This document shows, one piece after another, positions 31,814 through 41,583 of a stretch of DNA of 64,000 bases. A program made the translations under genes and the position numbers. Position 1 is the stretch's first letter. The number at the start of each line of letters is the position of its first letter. Under the pieces are notes generated by a model. The model saw only the letters and a list, made by a program, of their open reading frames with translations, was not told where the DNA came from and ran no database searches. This DNA is from Taudactylus pleione (Eukaryota; Chordata; Amphibia; Anura; Myobatrachidae). The DNA lies in NCBI GenBank assembly GCA_031769625.1, contig JAUIMM010000202.1, forward strand, positions 10,588,001-10,652,000, written 5' to 3'.

Positions 31814-33844
31814 CTACCGCAGAGGACTGTCCACGGACAGACCCTGAAGGTCTGAGAACCAGTGCCGTCTGGGCCACGCGGGAGCTATCAACAGGAGTGT
31901 CCCTCCTTCCTGTTTGAATTTCCGGATTACCCGTGGAAGAAGGGAGACCGGAGGGAACAGGTATGCGAACCGGAACGTCCACCGGACGGACAGAGCATCC
32001 ACCAGAGACGCCCCTTCGTCTCTTGTGCGAGACCCGTACACCGGCAACTTGTTGTTGTGCCGGGACGCCATGAGGTCGATCTCTAGAAGACCCCATCTGT
32101 CCACCAGTAGTTGAAAAACGTCCGGGTGCAGGGACCATTCCCCCGGATGAACGTCCTGGCGACTTAGAAAGTCCGCCTCCCAATTGAGCACTCCCGGGAT
32201 GAAGACCGCTGATATGGCCGGAAGATTGCGCTCCGCCCAAACCAGTATCCGAGACACCTCTACGAGAGCCGCCCGGCTTCGGGTTCCTCCTTGCCTGTTT
32301 ATGTAGGCCACGGTGGTAGCATTGTCCGACTGGACCTGTACCGGGTGACCCTGGAGAAACCGATGTGCCTGCTGGAGAGCATTGAAAACCGCACGGAGTT
32401 CCAAGATATTGATTGGAAGCTCCGCTTCTGTCGGCGTCCACCTGCCCTGGAACAGATGTGGACCCGAAACTGCTCCCCAGCCCCGAAGACTGGCGTCCGT
32501 TGTCAACAGGACCCAACTTGGAACCCAGAACGGACGTCCCTCGCTGAGGTGGGTCGTCTGTAACCAACAAGCAAGGGACAGGCGAACCTCCGGGGTGAAC
32601 ACAATCGTCTGGGACTTCAGAGACTGAAGCAGCCCGTTCCACTTTGACAGGATCAGGTGCTGCAGAGGTCTGGAGTGAAACTGGGCATATTCCACCATGT
32701 CGAACACCGACACCATGGAGCCCAGTAACCTCATCGCCGAGTGTAAAGACACCCGGCGGCTGTGCAGACAACTGCGCACCCTTGACTGTAAAGCAGAGAT
32801 CTTTTCCTCCGTCACGAAGATCTTTTGCTGTCCCGAGTCCAATAAGGCTCCAAGATGCAGAATCCTCCGAGACGGGATTAGAGTGGACTTCTGCCAGTTG
32901 ATTAGCCAGCCGTGCCGTTGCAGCAGGGCAATGGTCAGGTCCAAGTGGCGTAACAGGAGCTCTGGAGATCCCGCCACCAATAACAGGTCGTCCAAGTATG
33001 GCAACATGCGGACTCCCTGCAGCCGCAGAGAAGCCGCCATGACCGCCATCACCTTGGTGAAAACACGTGGTGCTGTCGCCAGGCCAAAAGGTAATGCCCG
33101 AAACTGGAAGTGGTCGCTGCGGATTGCAAACATGAGGAACTGTTGATGGCGCAAAAGAATAGGGACATGCAGGTAAGCGTCCTGTATGTCCAATGACACC
33201 ATGTAGTCCCCAGGTTCCAGCGCCAGAATGATGGACCGTAGGGTCTCCATCCGAAACTTCGGTACCCGCAAAGACTTGTTGAGTGCTTTGAGGTTGAGAA
33301 TCGGACGATACGACCCTTTGGGTTTCTGTACCAAAAAAAGATTTGAATAGAAACCCTGGCCCCTCTGGGAGAATGGAACAGGCACTATAACTCCAGCCTG
33401 GAGCATAGTGTGCAATACCTTCCGCAGCTCCGTAGCCTTGTTCCGGTCTGATGGTAGACCCGTGGTGAAGAATAAAGCCGGGGGTCTGTGCCGGAAGGAG
33501 AGGGCGTACCCGTGGGAGACCACCTCCAGAACCCAAGTGTCTGTCGTAGTGACCGACCAACACTGGGCGAACTGCAGCAGGCGGCCACCCACCCTGGGAT
33601 CCCCCAAAGGGAGGCCCGGACCGTCAGGCCGCAGGCTTGTCATCTGGCTTGGGGGCCGGACGTCTGGTACTCCATGCCTGCTTCCGGGGCTTGACCGATT
33701 TCTTAGGGCCAGCCTGACGAGGAAATGACTGTGGTTTGGGCCTGCCCTGGTCCCTAGATGACCGAAAGGACGATGGTCCAGAACCAGAAGGAGCAGCGGC
33801 CGACGGGAGACAAGCCGATTTGGCTGCCGCCAGCATGGCCACAA
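31814..33844 (-). CDS. DIRS reverse transcriptase/RNase H, copy 1
   Basis: An uninterrupted 676-codon frame. After a basic N-terminal stretch overlapping gag it has LQAGVIVPVPFS, NLFLVQKPKGSYRPILNLKALN (finger/palm region, about residues 165-190), SLDIQDAYLHVPI, FRALPFGLATAPRVFTK and the active-site box YLDDLLL (about residue 283). RNase H follows with TTDASLRGWGAV, INILELRAVFNAL and SDNATTVAYINRQGG (about residue 506). The enzyme copies element RNA to DNA. The start is uncertain because the frame overlaps gag, and expression may use reinitiation or frameshifting. Compared with copy 2 about 75 bases are missing just past its 3' end, near 31,774, so the C-terminus is probably altered. Confidence 0.9.
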   Translation of the reverse strand: MWPCWRQPNRLVSRRPLLLLVLDHRPFGHLGTRAGPNHSHFLVRLALRNRSSPGSRHGVPDVRPPSQMTSLRPDGPGLPLGDPRVGGRLLQFAQCWSVTTTDTWVLEVVSHGYALSFRHRPPALFFTTGLPSDRNKATELRKVLHTMLQAGVIVPVPFSQRGQGFYSNLFLVQKPKGSYRPILNLKALNKSLRVPKFRMETLRSIILALEPGDYMVSLDIQDAYLHVPILLRHQQFLMFAIRSDHFQFRALPFGLATAPRVFTKVMAVMAASLRLQGVRMLPYLDDLLLVAGSPELLLRHLDLTIALLQRHGWLINWQKSTLIPSRRILHLGALLDSGQQKIFVTEEKISALQSRVRSCLHSRRVSLHSAMRLLGSMVSVFDMVEYAQFHSRPLQHLILSKWNGLLQSLKSQTIVFTPEVRLSLACWLQTTHLSEGRPFWVPSWVLLTTDASLRGWGAVSGPHLFQGRWTPTEAELPINILELRAVFNALQQAHRFLQGHPVQVQSDNATTVAYINRQGGTRSRAALVEVSRILVWAERNLPAISAVFIPGVLNWEADFLSRQDVHPGEWSLHPDVFQLLVDRWGLLEIDLMASRHNNKLPVYGSRTRDEGASLVDALSVRWTFRFAYLFPPVSLLPRVIRKFKQEGGTLLLIAPAWPRRHWFSDLQGLSVDSPLR

Positions 33845-35083
33845 GCTTATCCAGATCCGGACCGAAGAGAACTTCTCCGGTAAACGGCAACGCTTCCAGA
33901 CCCTTCTTGGAATCTGCGTCCGCCTTCCAGGATAGCAGCCACAAGGTGCGACGAGCAGCTACCGCTGCTGAAGAAATTCTAGACACCAGAGTACTAATGT
34001 CTAGAGCCGCCTCGTTGATGTAGGTGGCCGAATCACGGAGATTGCCAATCAACTCCGCCTGTTCGGCCGGACAGTCGGAATCAAAAGAAGCCTCTAATGA
34101 ATCCGCCCAGCGCTCCATCGCTCTGGCAACCCAGCAAATGGCCATAGCCGGCCGTGCTGCCCCCCCGCAAGGGAATAAGCGGACTTCAGGCAGATTTCCA
34201 CCTTGCGGTCCGTAGCATCCTTAAGGGAGGACATGGATGGCATCGGCAATGTGGCACTACGGACAAGACGGGTCACGTGAGAATCCACCTGTGGGGGGGA
34301 TTCCCACTTAGCAAAATAATTATCCGCGAACGTATAAGCCACCGCCAGACGTCGCTGCGGCTGGTATCTTTTGCCAGGCTGTTTCCACGCCTCCTCTAAA
34401 TGGTCCACCAACTGACCCGAAAGAGGAAAGACTGTGGCAACACCCTTCACGTCTTTGAAAAAGGCATACTTAGACTTAGCCGCTGGTGGAACTTCGTCCT
34501 CAATCACCAAGGCTGTGCGGACCACCCGAATAAGTCCAGGAATATATACTTTGGACTTAGCATCAGCGTCCTTAGTATGGAGAGGTTCCTGATCGTAAGG
34601 ATCCAGAATCTCCCCATCATCAGATGTCCCTTCGTCATCCTCATAAGGAGCGGACAGAGACGCCACCGGCCGTTTATGAGGCCGCATCACAGACTCCCCT
34701 TGCAACACATCCGACAAGTGCTGTACAGAACTCGTCAGGGAGTTAACCCACGCTGGCTCCTGAGAAACCGGGAGCGGGGAAATAGGGAGACTGTGGGGTA
34801 CCACCAATTGTCGTGGGAAACCCTGCATGGGTGACGACACCACAGACTGCTGGGACAAACCCATCGGAGTAAACGCGGGCTGCGGAGCTAACTGGCCCAC
34901 TAAAGCTGTTAGCACCTGAGCGAAACAAGCCCAGGGCGGCTCCTGTACCGGTGCTGTAACCGTAAGAGGCCGCGCCATGGACAAACACTGCCGGCAAAGG
35001 CCCTCCGCGCTACCCTCCCCCTCCGCTAACGGTACTTTACACGTGGTACACTGTAGCCGGAGGGGAAAATCACTTTCAGACAT
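33624..35083 (-). pseudogene. DIRS gag-like protein, copy 1 (frameshift at G homopolymer)
   Basis: I chose the ATG at 35,083 (MSESDFPLRLQ) because it directly precedes a CxxC...CxxC knuckle (CTTC, CRQC) that looks like the true N-terminus; the frame is open further upstream to 35,152. Domains: Cys knuckle (residues about 12-36), Pro-rich linker, acidic stretch (EDDEGTSDDGEI), then a conserved region (VDSHVTRLVRS, TDRKVEICLKSAYSLAG). The frame is lost in a run of seven G (34,161-34,167 on the plus strand as C) and resumes at AARPAMAICWVARAME. It continues through RRTLWLLSWKADADSKKG to a basic Pro/Lys/Arg tail. Its end overlaps the reverse transcriptase ORF. Eight G would restore the frame. Confidence 0.82.
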
Positions 35084-36011
35084 GATGGCACCACGTATGT
35101 GACCCCTCTCACCAATTATATATAAAATAGGCGAGAGACCACCCTGCAGCACCGCACCGCAAGGGCTTAGCAGAAAGAACAGGGACAGTAATAAAGCTGA
35201 CAGTCTTGAGAAGAAAAGTTACAGGCAGCAGCGCTAGCACAGTCACATACAATGCAAAGAAAATCAATTCCTGCACTAACAGCGCTGATCACTCAACTAC
35301 ACAGACACAGGGCCTGGTAGGACACAGCGCTGCATACACAGACCTGACCACAGCGGAGAGGTATGCGGGGGGACCCAGACCACGATGCTTCCAATGCAGG
35401 CTTCCAGCAGCGTTCACCATGCTTCTGAAAAGATGGCCGCCGAGGAGCAGAGAGAAGGCTGGCCTGGGGGAGGAGCGCTGACACAGGGCCAGTCAGCACA
35501 GTGCAGAGAGGGCTGTGTGCAGCGGGGGAGGCGCCGGCTGTGAGACAGGGAAGGCGCGCTCCCCTGGCATGCATTTAACCCCTGGGACGCCGCAGCGCTA
35601 CCGCTCTGCTGCGGTCCGTTGGCCCAGGGGGTAGTGGAAGCGCAGGTTGGTCGCCTGGCTCCACGCTGCAGCCAGTCCCCAGGGAGCCCCCTGCCTGGGG
35701 ACTTAGGACCATGTGATCAGCGGGGACCCACCGCGGGACCCCGCTGCTTACCTCTGTCCCCCTTGAATCCGGCCATGGTCTGGAACATCTGGGGTCACCG
35801 CTAGCTGTGACCCCAGATGCCCACCAGCATCCCCGGATCAGTACCGGCGTTCTGGTACCGGCGGGGTGTAGGGAAGACAGCATGGACGTCAGGACTGACT
35901 GTCCATGCTGTTCATCCAGATGTGCAGCCACAGCTGCATGAAGAAAAAGCTTCAGGGGCTCTTCTAGCCCCCACTCCAACAGGTGCACCCGACTCCGGCC
36001 GGGCACCAAAC
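35084..36011 (-). other. DIRS copy 1 leader between terminal repeat and gag
   Basis: GC-rich, with no ORF of known type. It is absent from copy 2 (deleted) and not found in copy A. A TATA-like run (minus-strand TATTTTATATATAATTGG) lies about 35 bases upstream of the gag ATG and could drive gag internally; this is inference only. Confidence 0.5.
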
Positions 36012-36167
36012 TAAACTGAGGTGCCTTGGCTCGGGGACGGGGTATAGGAGGGGGACCTAGTGCATCCTGGGAGGCTGAAAGCTTAACTCTTTGGTGCCCT
36101 GCGACTGACGTCACACCTATACCCCAAGGTATCCTGTGGATACCCTATGGACCCTGAAGTAGAAAAT
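36012..36167. repeat. Right terminal inverted repeat of DIRS copy 1
   Basis: The inverted counterpart of the left repeat, ending GGACCCTGAAGTAGAAAAT where the Tc1 sequence resumes. Confidence 0.92.
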
Positions 36168-36305
36168 CCACAAATTCTGACAAACTCCAAGCATTGATTA
36201 GGCAAGAATAGGCAGCCATCAGTCAGTATGTGGCCCAGAATTTGATTGACAGCATGCCAGGGCGAATTGCAGAGGTCTTGAATAAGAAGGGTCAACACTG
36301 AAAAT
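36168..36305 (+). pseudogene. Tc1-like transposase, C-terminal end after the DIRS insertion
   Basis: The segment resumes the transposase directly: the pre-insertion sequence ends GACAAAACAAAA and this side begins ATCCACAAATTCTGAC, as in intact Tc1 genes (DKTK followed by NSDKLQ-like codons). It reads to AACACTGA. Internal stops are present. Confidence 0.75.
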
Positions 36306-36318
36306 ATAGACTCTTTGC

Positions 36319-37129
36319 AGGGCCGCAACTAGGGGGGGGCTAGAGGTGCACGTGCACCGGGTAGGGATTGTGGGGGGGGGGTGGAAAAAGCTGACTCAGC
36401 CATCCAAAAATGGCCACCACCAAAGAGGAGACAGATGCTAAAGGTCCTTACTAGCCGTCCGCATGGACTCTATTGAAAATGGACATCCAAAAATGGCCGC
36501 CGCCAAGGAAGAGACAGATGCTAGAGGTCCTACTGGACCTCTAGTGTCTGTTAGCAGAGCGTAATACACACAGCGTTCGCGAAAGTGCCGGGAACGCTGG
36601 CGCTGCCGGGAGAAGATGCTGAAAGCTGCATCTTCTCCCGTGAAATTCCCTGGCAACGAGCATAAATCCCACTGGAAACGAGCATGTAACCCCTGGCAAC
36701 GAGCATGAAACCCCTGGCAACGAGCATAAAACCCCATGGCAACGAGCATGTAACCCCATGGCAACGAGCATGTAACCCCCTGGCAACAAGCATGTAACCC
36801 CATGGCAATGAGCATGTAACCCCATGGCAACGAGCATGTAACCCCATGGCAACGAGCAGGTAATTTTATAGTAATTAGAAGCCTTACTGTGGGATATAAA
36901 ATGGTGCCAGGCAAATATGTAGGTGGCACTTTGGTAATAGGCATTACAGTGTGTGGCATAATGTGTAATGGGCATTATGGTGTGTGGAATAATGTAAGTC
37001 ACTATACCAGGGACGTCTGAGTAGTGCAATGCCTTATGGAGGAGCAAGGACAAACTCAAGGTACAGGAAGGGAGGGGGCGCAAAATTGCTGCCTTGCACC
37101 GGGTGACGGATATCCTAGTTTCGGCCCTG
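36319..37129. mobile_element. N2: non-autonomous hAT inserted in the Tc1 element
   Basis: Ends AGGGCCGCAACTAGG and CCTAGTTTCGGCCCTG match those of N1. CTCTTTGC flanks both sides exactly (36,311-36,318 and 37,130-37,137). Contains two related AATGGCC blocks and a 22-bp minisatellite. No transposase; its minus-strand ORFs are repeat translations. Confidence 0.9.
36650..36862. repeat. 22-bp minisatellite, about ten units, in N2
   Basis: Units of TGGCAACGAGCATGTAACCCCA with single-base variants. Confidence 0.95.
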
Positions 37130-37307
37130 CTCTTTGCATAAACTTAATGTAATTGTTAATACAAGCCTTAGACACTTATGAAATGCTTGTAATTTTACTT
37201 CAGTATACCATAGTAACATCTGGCAAAAAGGTCTAAAAACACTGAAGCAGCAAACTTTGTGAAAACCAATACTTGTGTCATTCTCAAAACGTTTGGCCAT
37301 GGCTGTA

Positions 37308-39588
37308 TTAATCAGATTGATAACCTCCACCAATACCTTAGCGGAAGTGCACAAAGGTGATAGGCCCATAATTTCTACCTCGTCACATTGTCCAACAATT
37401 GTGAGTCATACTCAAGTAAGTGTTTACTGACACACATTGCTGGGTCGTGTATACCAAGATAATTCATTTAGGGACCCATTTATCAATAAATATTTGCAGC
37501 TTATTTCCCGGGGGGTAACCGGAAATATATTAGTATTCCCCAAATGTATGACAGAGTGACCGCAGCAGGTATTGGAGATACCTCCATCCCCGCTGGCAGC
37601 TGCAACCCGTATAGGTTTCTATGAGGGATGCAATGCTGCCATATTTACAAACTTTCAGAATGCGATGCATTCTGGAGATTGGCTCCTGCCATTTGAAGAA
37701 TAGTTGTAACCCACTGTAGCCTATGGGCTTCACATTCCATAGAAACCCTCCCCTGACAATGGCCGCGGTGCATGCGTGGTTTGTGGATCGTGGTTTGCGA
37801 GTCCTGGCACAGGAGTGAAGAGACTGCTGGCGCAGTCACTTCACTCCTGGCACATCGCAAGGACAGGCTCCTTTCGGAGTCCCTGTGGGTGCTCAGTAAT
37901 ACATTCGGCCAATATGATCGCATCCTGCAATACGATCATGGGTACTAGTATCATGCCCAGATCGCATAGTAAGTGCAATCATTAATAAATGGGCCCTTTA
38001 TTCTTTAATTGTTTACCAGTCACTGTCCAGTTTTAAAACTAACATTATATACGGTGTTCGGCCCTGCCTTTTTGTCTGCAATGTCTCTGGCTAAATGGAA
38101 TAAATGTGGTAGAGGCCTGCAATGGGTTTGAGTCAGTTTGCAGTCATGTTGACATGTCATCACTGTCAGAATGTCGACACAGATTGTTAGGGCTAGGTTG
38201 CAATTAGGGTTTGATTTACATTTAAAATCCCATTGTCTGACTGTTGAGTCAGAGGTCCTGATTTCAATCCATGGGATGCTTTTTTTAAATTAACATCAAA
38301 GCCTTCAGAAGTAAAAGCATTAGTCACCCGCTGCTACTGTGCGTAGTTATTAATATGCTTTGTGTAATGAAGAATTATCTACATTTCAGATAAGTTTTTA
38401 ATACACAAAACATATCAATAACCTACAGCAGTAGGAATTAATTTATTGTTTCAATGGCTTTAGAGTACCCAGAATTATTAACAAACAACCTTTATTTACA
38501 CAGCTGACACCTGGGCCCCCCTCAGTGGTCCTGACTGCACCGGCCCACCTTGCGTGTGTCACTGGATGCAGGATGGGCCACAGAGACTGCTCGGGCACCA
38601 GAGCAGCCGCATCCCTTGCACCCACGGTAGTTATGACACTGTTTGCATGCATGTTAGCATATAGTGGGGTCCTTTTCAGGATCAAGGGAATGGGGTTATA
38701 GGCGAGGTCAATGTAAACAAATAAAGGCTGCAGGTGTACTTCAGGGACCCGCCTTCAACCCAGCTAGTTATACATATTAGACGTTAGCCTAGTTAAACGT
38801 AGACTAAATTATCTAAAGCACAAACACATAATGTTTTTTTTTGTGCTAGCGGTTCCATGTGGGTGCATGAAAGTCATGTAAAGGACATGTGTGCATGTAA
38901 AGGCGTGGCGCGGAGTCCTTTTTATTTGTATTTAATAGTGAGCACCACAATTTTTTTTACACACTTCCTACACCAATGATGCCTCTGCAACTAAAAGATA
39001 GTGCCCCCTACCCTCAATTATTCAGACAATTTACATCTGAAAATGGGAGTAGATTTAGAAGTCAATTTAAAAGTCAGGCTTGTGACAGTGATCTTTACAT
39101 TTTGGGCTGAACACTGCAACATGACTGCATAGAAGACCATAATCGCACAGCCAAAATTTATTAGACCAGAAACACTATGCAAGTGACACAGCAAGATAAA
39201 GTGCAATATGCCACAGGAAGATCAGGGGGTTGTCGGGTTGTAAACCGTGTTTATCCCCGATAATTAAAAGTGCAGTGCTTTTACTAGCTATGTCTAGCTA
39301 GTAAAAGCATTGCCCCTTTAAATATCTGCCATAAACACGAATAGGAGTGTCGGGTTGTAAATAAACCCCCAGATGTAAATTGATTGAGGACTATTTGCTG
39401 TTGGCTTGGTACCACTCAGAACACTAGTTATAAAGTTAGATTACACATGGCATTCAACCCTTTTTGAAGTTGACTGCCCTGACACACACAGACAAGATGC
39501 AAGCTCACATCTCTCTATTCCCCCCCCATTCCACATGATTAATACCAGGCTGAACATGCTATAAGAACGATATTGTAATGGATTATGG
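37308..39588. other. No gene; unassigned DNA with short inverted repeats
   Basis: 38,340-38,430 resembles 26,450-26,540 (ATTAATATGCTTTRTGTAATG, then ATCTACATTTC), a dispersed palindromic repeat. 39,211-39,370 has GTCGGGTTGTAAA twice around a small hairpin (CTAGCTATGTCTAGCTAG). No coding signal. Confidence 0.45.
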
Positions 39589-39589
39589 C

Positions 39590-39700
39590 AGTGCTTTCCA
39601 AACTTTCTTAAATCATGGCACACTAGAGTTTCAGCATTTCTTCACTGCACCCCCAGGCCAAAAGGTTTCTTATTGAGAAAATCGGCAAAATTATTAAATT
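39590..39700. mobile_element. hAT end fragment
   Basis: CAGTGCTTTCCAAAC, then ATGGCACACTAG, resembles Charlie-like hAT termini. No partner end found. Confidence 0.4.
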
Positions 39701-39761
39701 AAGTAAATTGTGCTCATCTGTCAGTTATGTGGTGGTGGTGGACAGGGTTGCGCTATGGAAG

Positions 39762-40058
39762 CTAAAGAACACTGCACTGACCTGCTGGATTGAGTGTGGA
39801 TGTGATTTGAGCCAGTGTTGCTTGTCTGTTGCCACAGAAAATTCTGTCCTTGTCACGATCATTAAGCACCCGTGGCCGGCCACTGCGCTGTCCACGGTGG
39901 TCAGTAATGCCTTCCATGGGGAATTTCCAGTACACACGTGACACTGTAGATTGAGGACTGTGGAATGTCCGCACATCTTCGGAAATGGAATGTCCCATCC
40001 GTCGGGCACCCACTATCATGCCCTGTTCAAACTCCAATAATTCACATTGCCTTGCCAT
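39762..40058 (-). pseudogene. Tc1-like transposase N-terminal fragment
   Basis: About 98 codons on the minus strand. A helix-turn-helix region (GMIVGARRMGHSISEDVRTF, then STVSRVYWKF) is followed by EGITDHRGQRSGRPRVLNDRD and ATLAQITSTLN, a clear Tc1-family DNA-binding domain. A second family, different from the one at 29,103. The catalytic part is missing, so it is a truncated relic. Confidence 0.85.
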
Positions 40059-40059
40059 A

Positions 40060-40700
40060 AGCAGCCTAGCCAGTGTTCAAACGGACTCTTGACATGTCAG
40101 ATTACAACGGATGTAGGTCTCTCCATTTCCAAGACGCAGTACGTCGATGCCACCTACCATTACATCCTGCTCTCCCATGACTTTAGGCACTTCAGTGTAT
40201 ACGTGCTGTGTTTAGAGCATTTGTTTGCTAAATGAAAATCGGTGCCCTTGTATTAGTCTATTTGTGCAGGGGTGCTGATTACCCGGGAATGGCAGGGGGC
40301 CCGGGCCGCCCGCAGCACACCAATGCTTTTGTTATCTTTTTTTTTTTTTTTTTTTTTTTTTAAGTCACTCTTACTAAACCACTGCGGGCGGAGGAGGGAG
40401 CAGGGGCCGCACTGTCTGTGTGTCAGTGTCTCACACTTGCTGTGGAGTTGATGCTCTCGCTAGATAATGGCGTCATCATCACATCGTACTAGGCATAGTG
40501 AGGCACATCTTCAATACATACTTGCTGTTGCCCATAAACACACAACCCTAGGCAGTAGTGTAAACAAAGAACTGCACACACATACAATAGACAGCAGGGT
40601 GAAACAATCCACAATACAATAGGCCTAGCCTGAGAAATATCCCACACCCACCCACCAAAAGAGATTACCTTATGTATTGTAATTTATAGAATGTTATAGC
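40060..40700. other. No gene; T homopolymer and unassigned DNA
   Basis: Poly-T run at about 40,338-40,362. No other feature recognised. Confidence 0.4.
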
Positions 40701-41200
40701 AATCCTCAATGATGCTGCCAATCTCCAAACGTACTACATCTGCCTCCCCTCTCCTGCAAGCTCTACACTGGCACCCGTTCCCTTTCAGAACCCAATTGAA
40801 GCTTCTCACAAAGCCCTCAACCAATTATCTCCCATTTACATCTCTGACCATATCCCCTTCACATTCCGCTCCACAAATGCATGCCGCCTCTCTGGCCAAC
40901 TGATTACATCCTCCCACCTCCAAGATTTTGCCCGTGCTGCACCCTACCTCACTCTCCACTAAACTTCAAACAGGTTCTCAAACCCCACTCCATCAAAGCC
41001 ATCCAGCTGTCATTCTAACCCACTGCTCCTTTCTCACTGTCTACCCCATCTGTCACCCATCTGCCCCTCCCCTTTCAAATGTAAACTCTCACGGGCAGGG
41101 CCCTCTTACCTCATGTACTTTTCCTTTCCCTTACCTATACTATCACATACTCCCTACAACGGTACTTAACCCTTGATTGCTGCCACCCTACTGCTTATTT
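40701..41200 (+). pseudogene. LINE (L2/CR1-like) 3' remnant
   Basis: The translation around 40,709-40,900 has LLQALHWHPFPFRTQLKLL followed by a TNYLPFTSLTIS-like block, the end of an L2/CR1-type reverse transcriptase ORF (the usual ALHWLPI..RI..K motif). The 3' part at 41,075-41,120 (AAACTCTCACGGGCAGGGCC) is the 3' untranslated signature I associate with frog LINEs. Stops interrupt it. Confidence 0.65.
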
Positions 41201-41218
41201 GAGTGTTAGGCAGGTTAC

Positions 41219-41580
41219 ACATTTGGCAGATATCGGCTAGTGTGTACACACTATTGCACGCTCCCGCAAGTTGTGTGCTACACAGCCAACCGGAAGATAT
41301 CGCATGTGATTATGTGCCAATCGTGTAGTGTGTATGGCCAATCGGATGACCAGATGATAGGTCGGTCTGTTTTGGTCAATTTTGACATCGTAAATTGCCA
41401 GTGATCAGTGTAGTGTGTACGGGAGCAGCGATAACTCTTATACGATCAAACAATACTATATATTGTTTGGTCATACGCAATATTGGGCAGTGTGCACACT
41501 CAATATCGTATGTTCTGGGCTCAAGGGAAATTGGATGTAAAATCGGTCCAATTACAAGTCGTTCAGTGGTGTACCCACCC
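41219..41580. mobile_element. PIF-like MITE (probable)
   Basis: Ends GGCAGGTTACACA and GTGTACCCACCC are imperfect inverted repeats, flanked by TTA and TAA. The interior contains GATATCGG and related words seen in the other MITEs of this window. Confidence 0.55.
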
Positions 41581-41583
41581 TAA

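Larger units (their letters stand above)
30319..36167 (-). mobile_element. DIRS-type retroelement, copy 1 (near full length)
   Basis: Coding strand is minus. Order along the element: 5' terminal repeat (36,167 to about 36,012), leader, gag (35,083-33,624), RT/RNase H (33,844-31,814), tyrosine recombinase (31,767-30,788), internal complementary region (30,767-30,655) and 3' terminal repeat (about 30,530-30,319). This inverted terminal repeat plus internal complementary region layout, with a tyrosine recombinase instead of an integrase, defines DIRS elements. It lies inside a Tc1 transposase gene without a target duplication, as expected for recombinase-mediated integration. Confidence 0.95.
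29103..37305 (+). mobile_element. Tc1-like transposon carrying two later insertions
   Basis: Ends CAGCCATGGCCTAAAG and (complement) CAGCCATGGCCAAACG continue inward as inverted repeats through CACAAGT and TTTTCACAAAGT. Both are flanked by TA (29,101-29,102 and 37,306-37,307). The transposase reads left to right. A DIRS element (30,319-36,167) and a hAT element (36,319-37,129) interrupt it; without them it is about 1.55 kb, normal for Tc1. Confidence 0.9.

Noticed and set aside
31614..33563. 649-codon minus-strand ORF overlapping the DIRS reverse transcriptase
   Set aside because: It is a Gly/Ser/Pro-rich shadow frame of the real RT/RNase H frame (33,844-31,814), which holds all catalytic motifs.
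36438..37083. Three long ORFs rich in Cys-His-Gly-Tyr repeats
   Set aside because: All are frames of the 22-bp minisatellite in N2.
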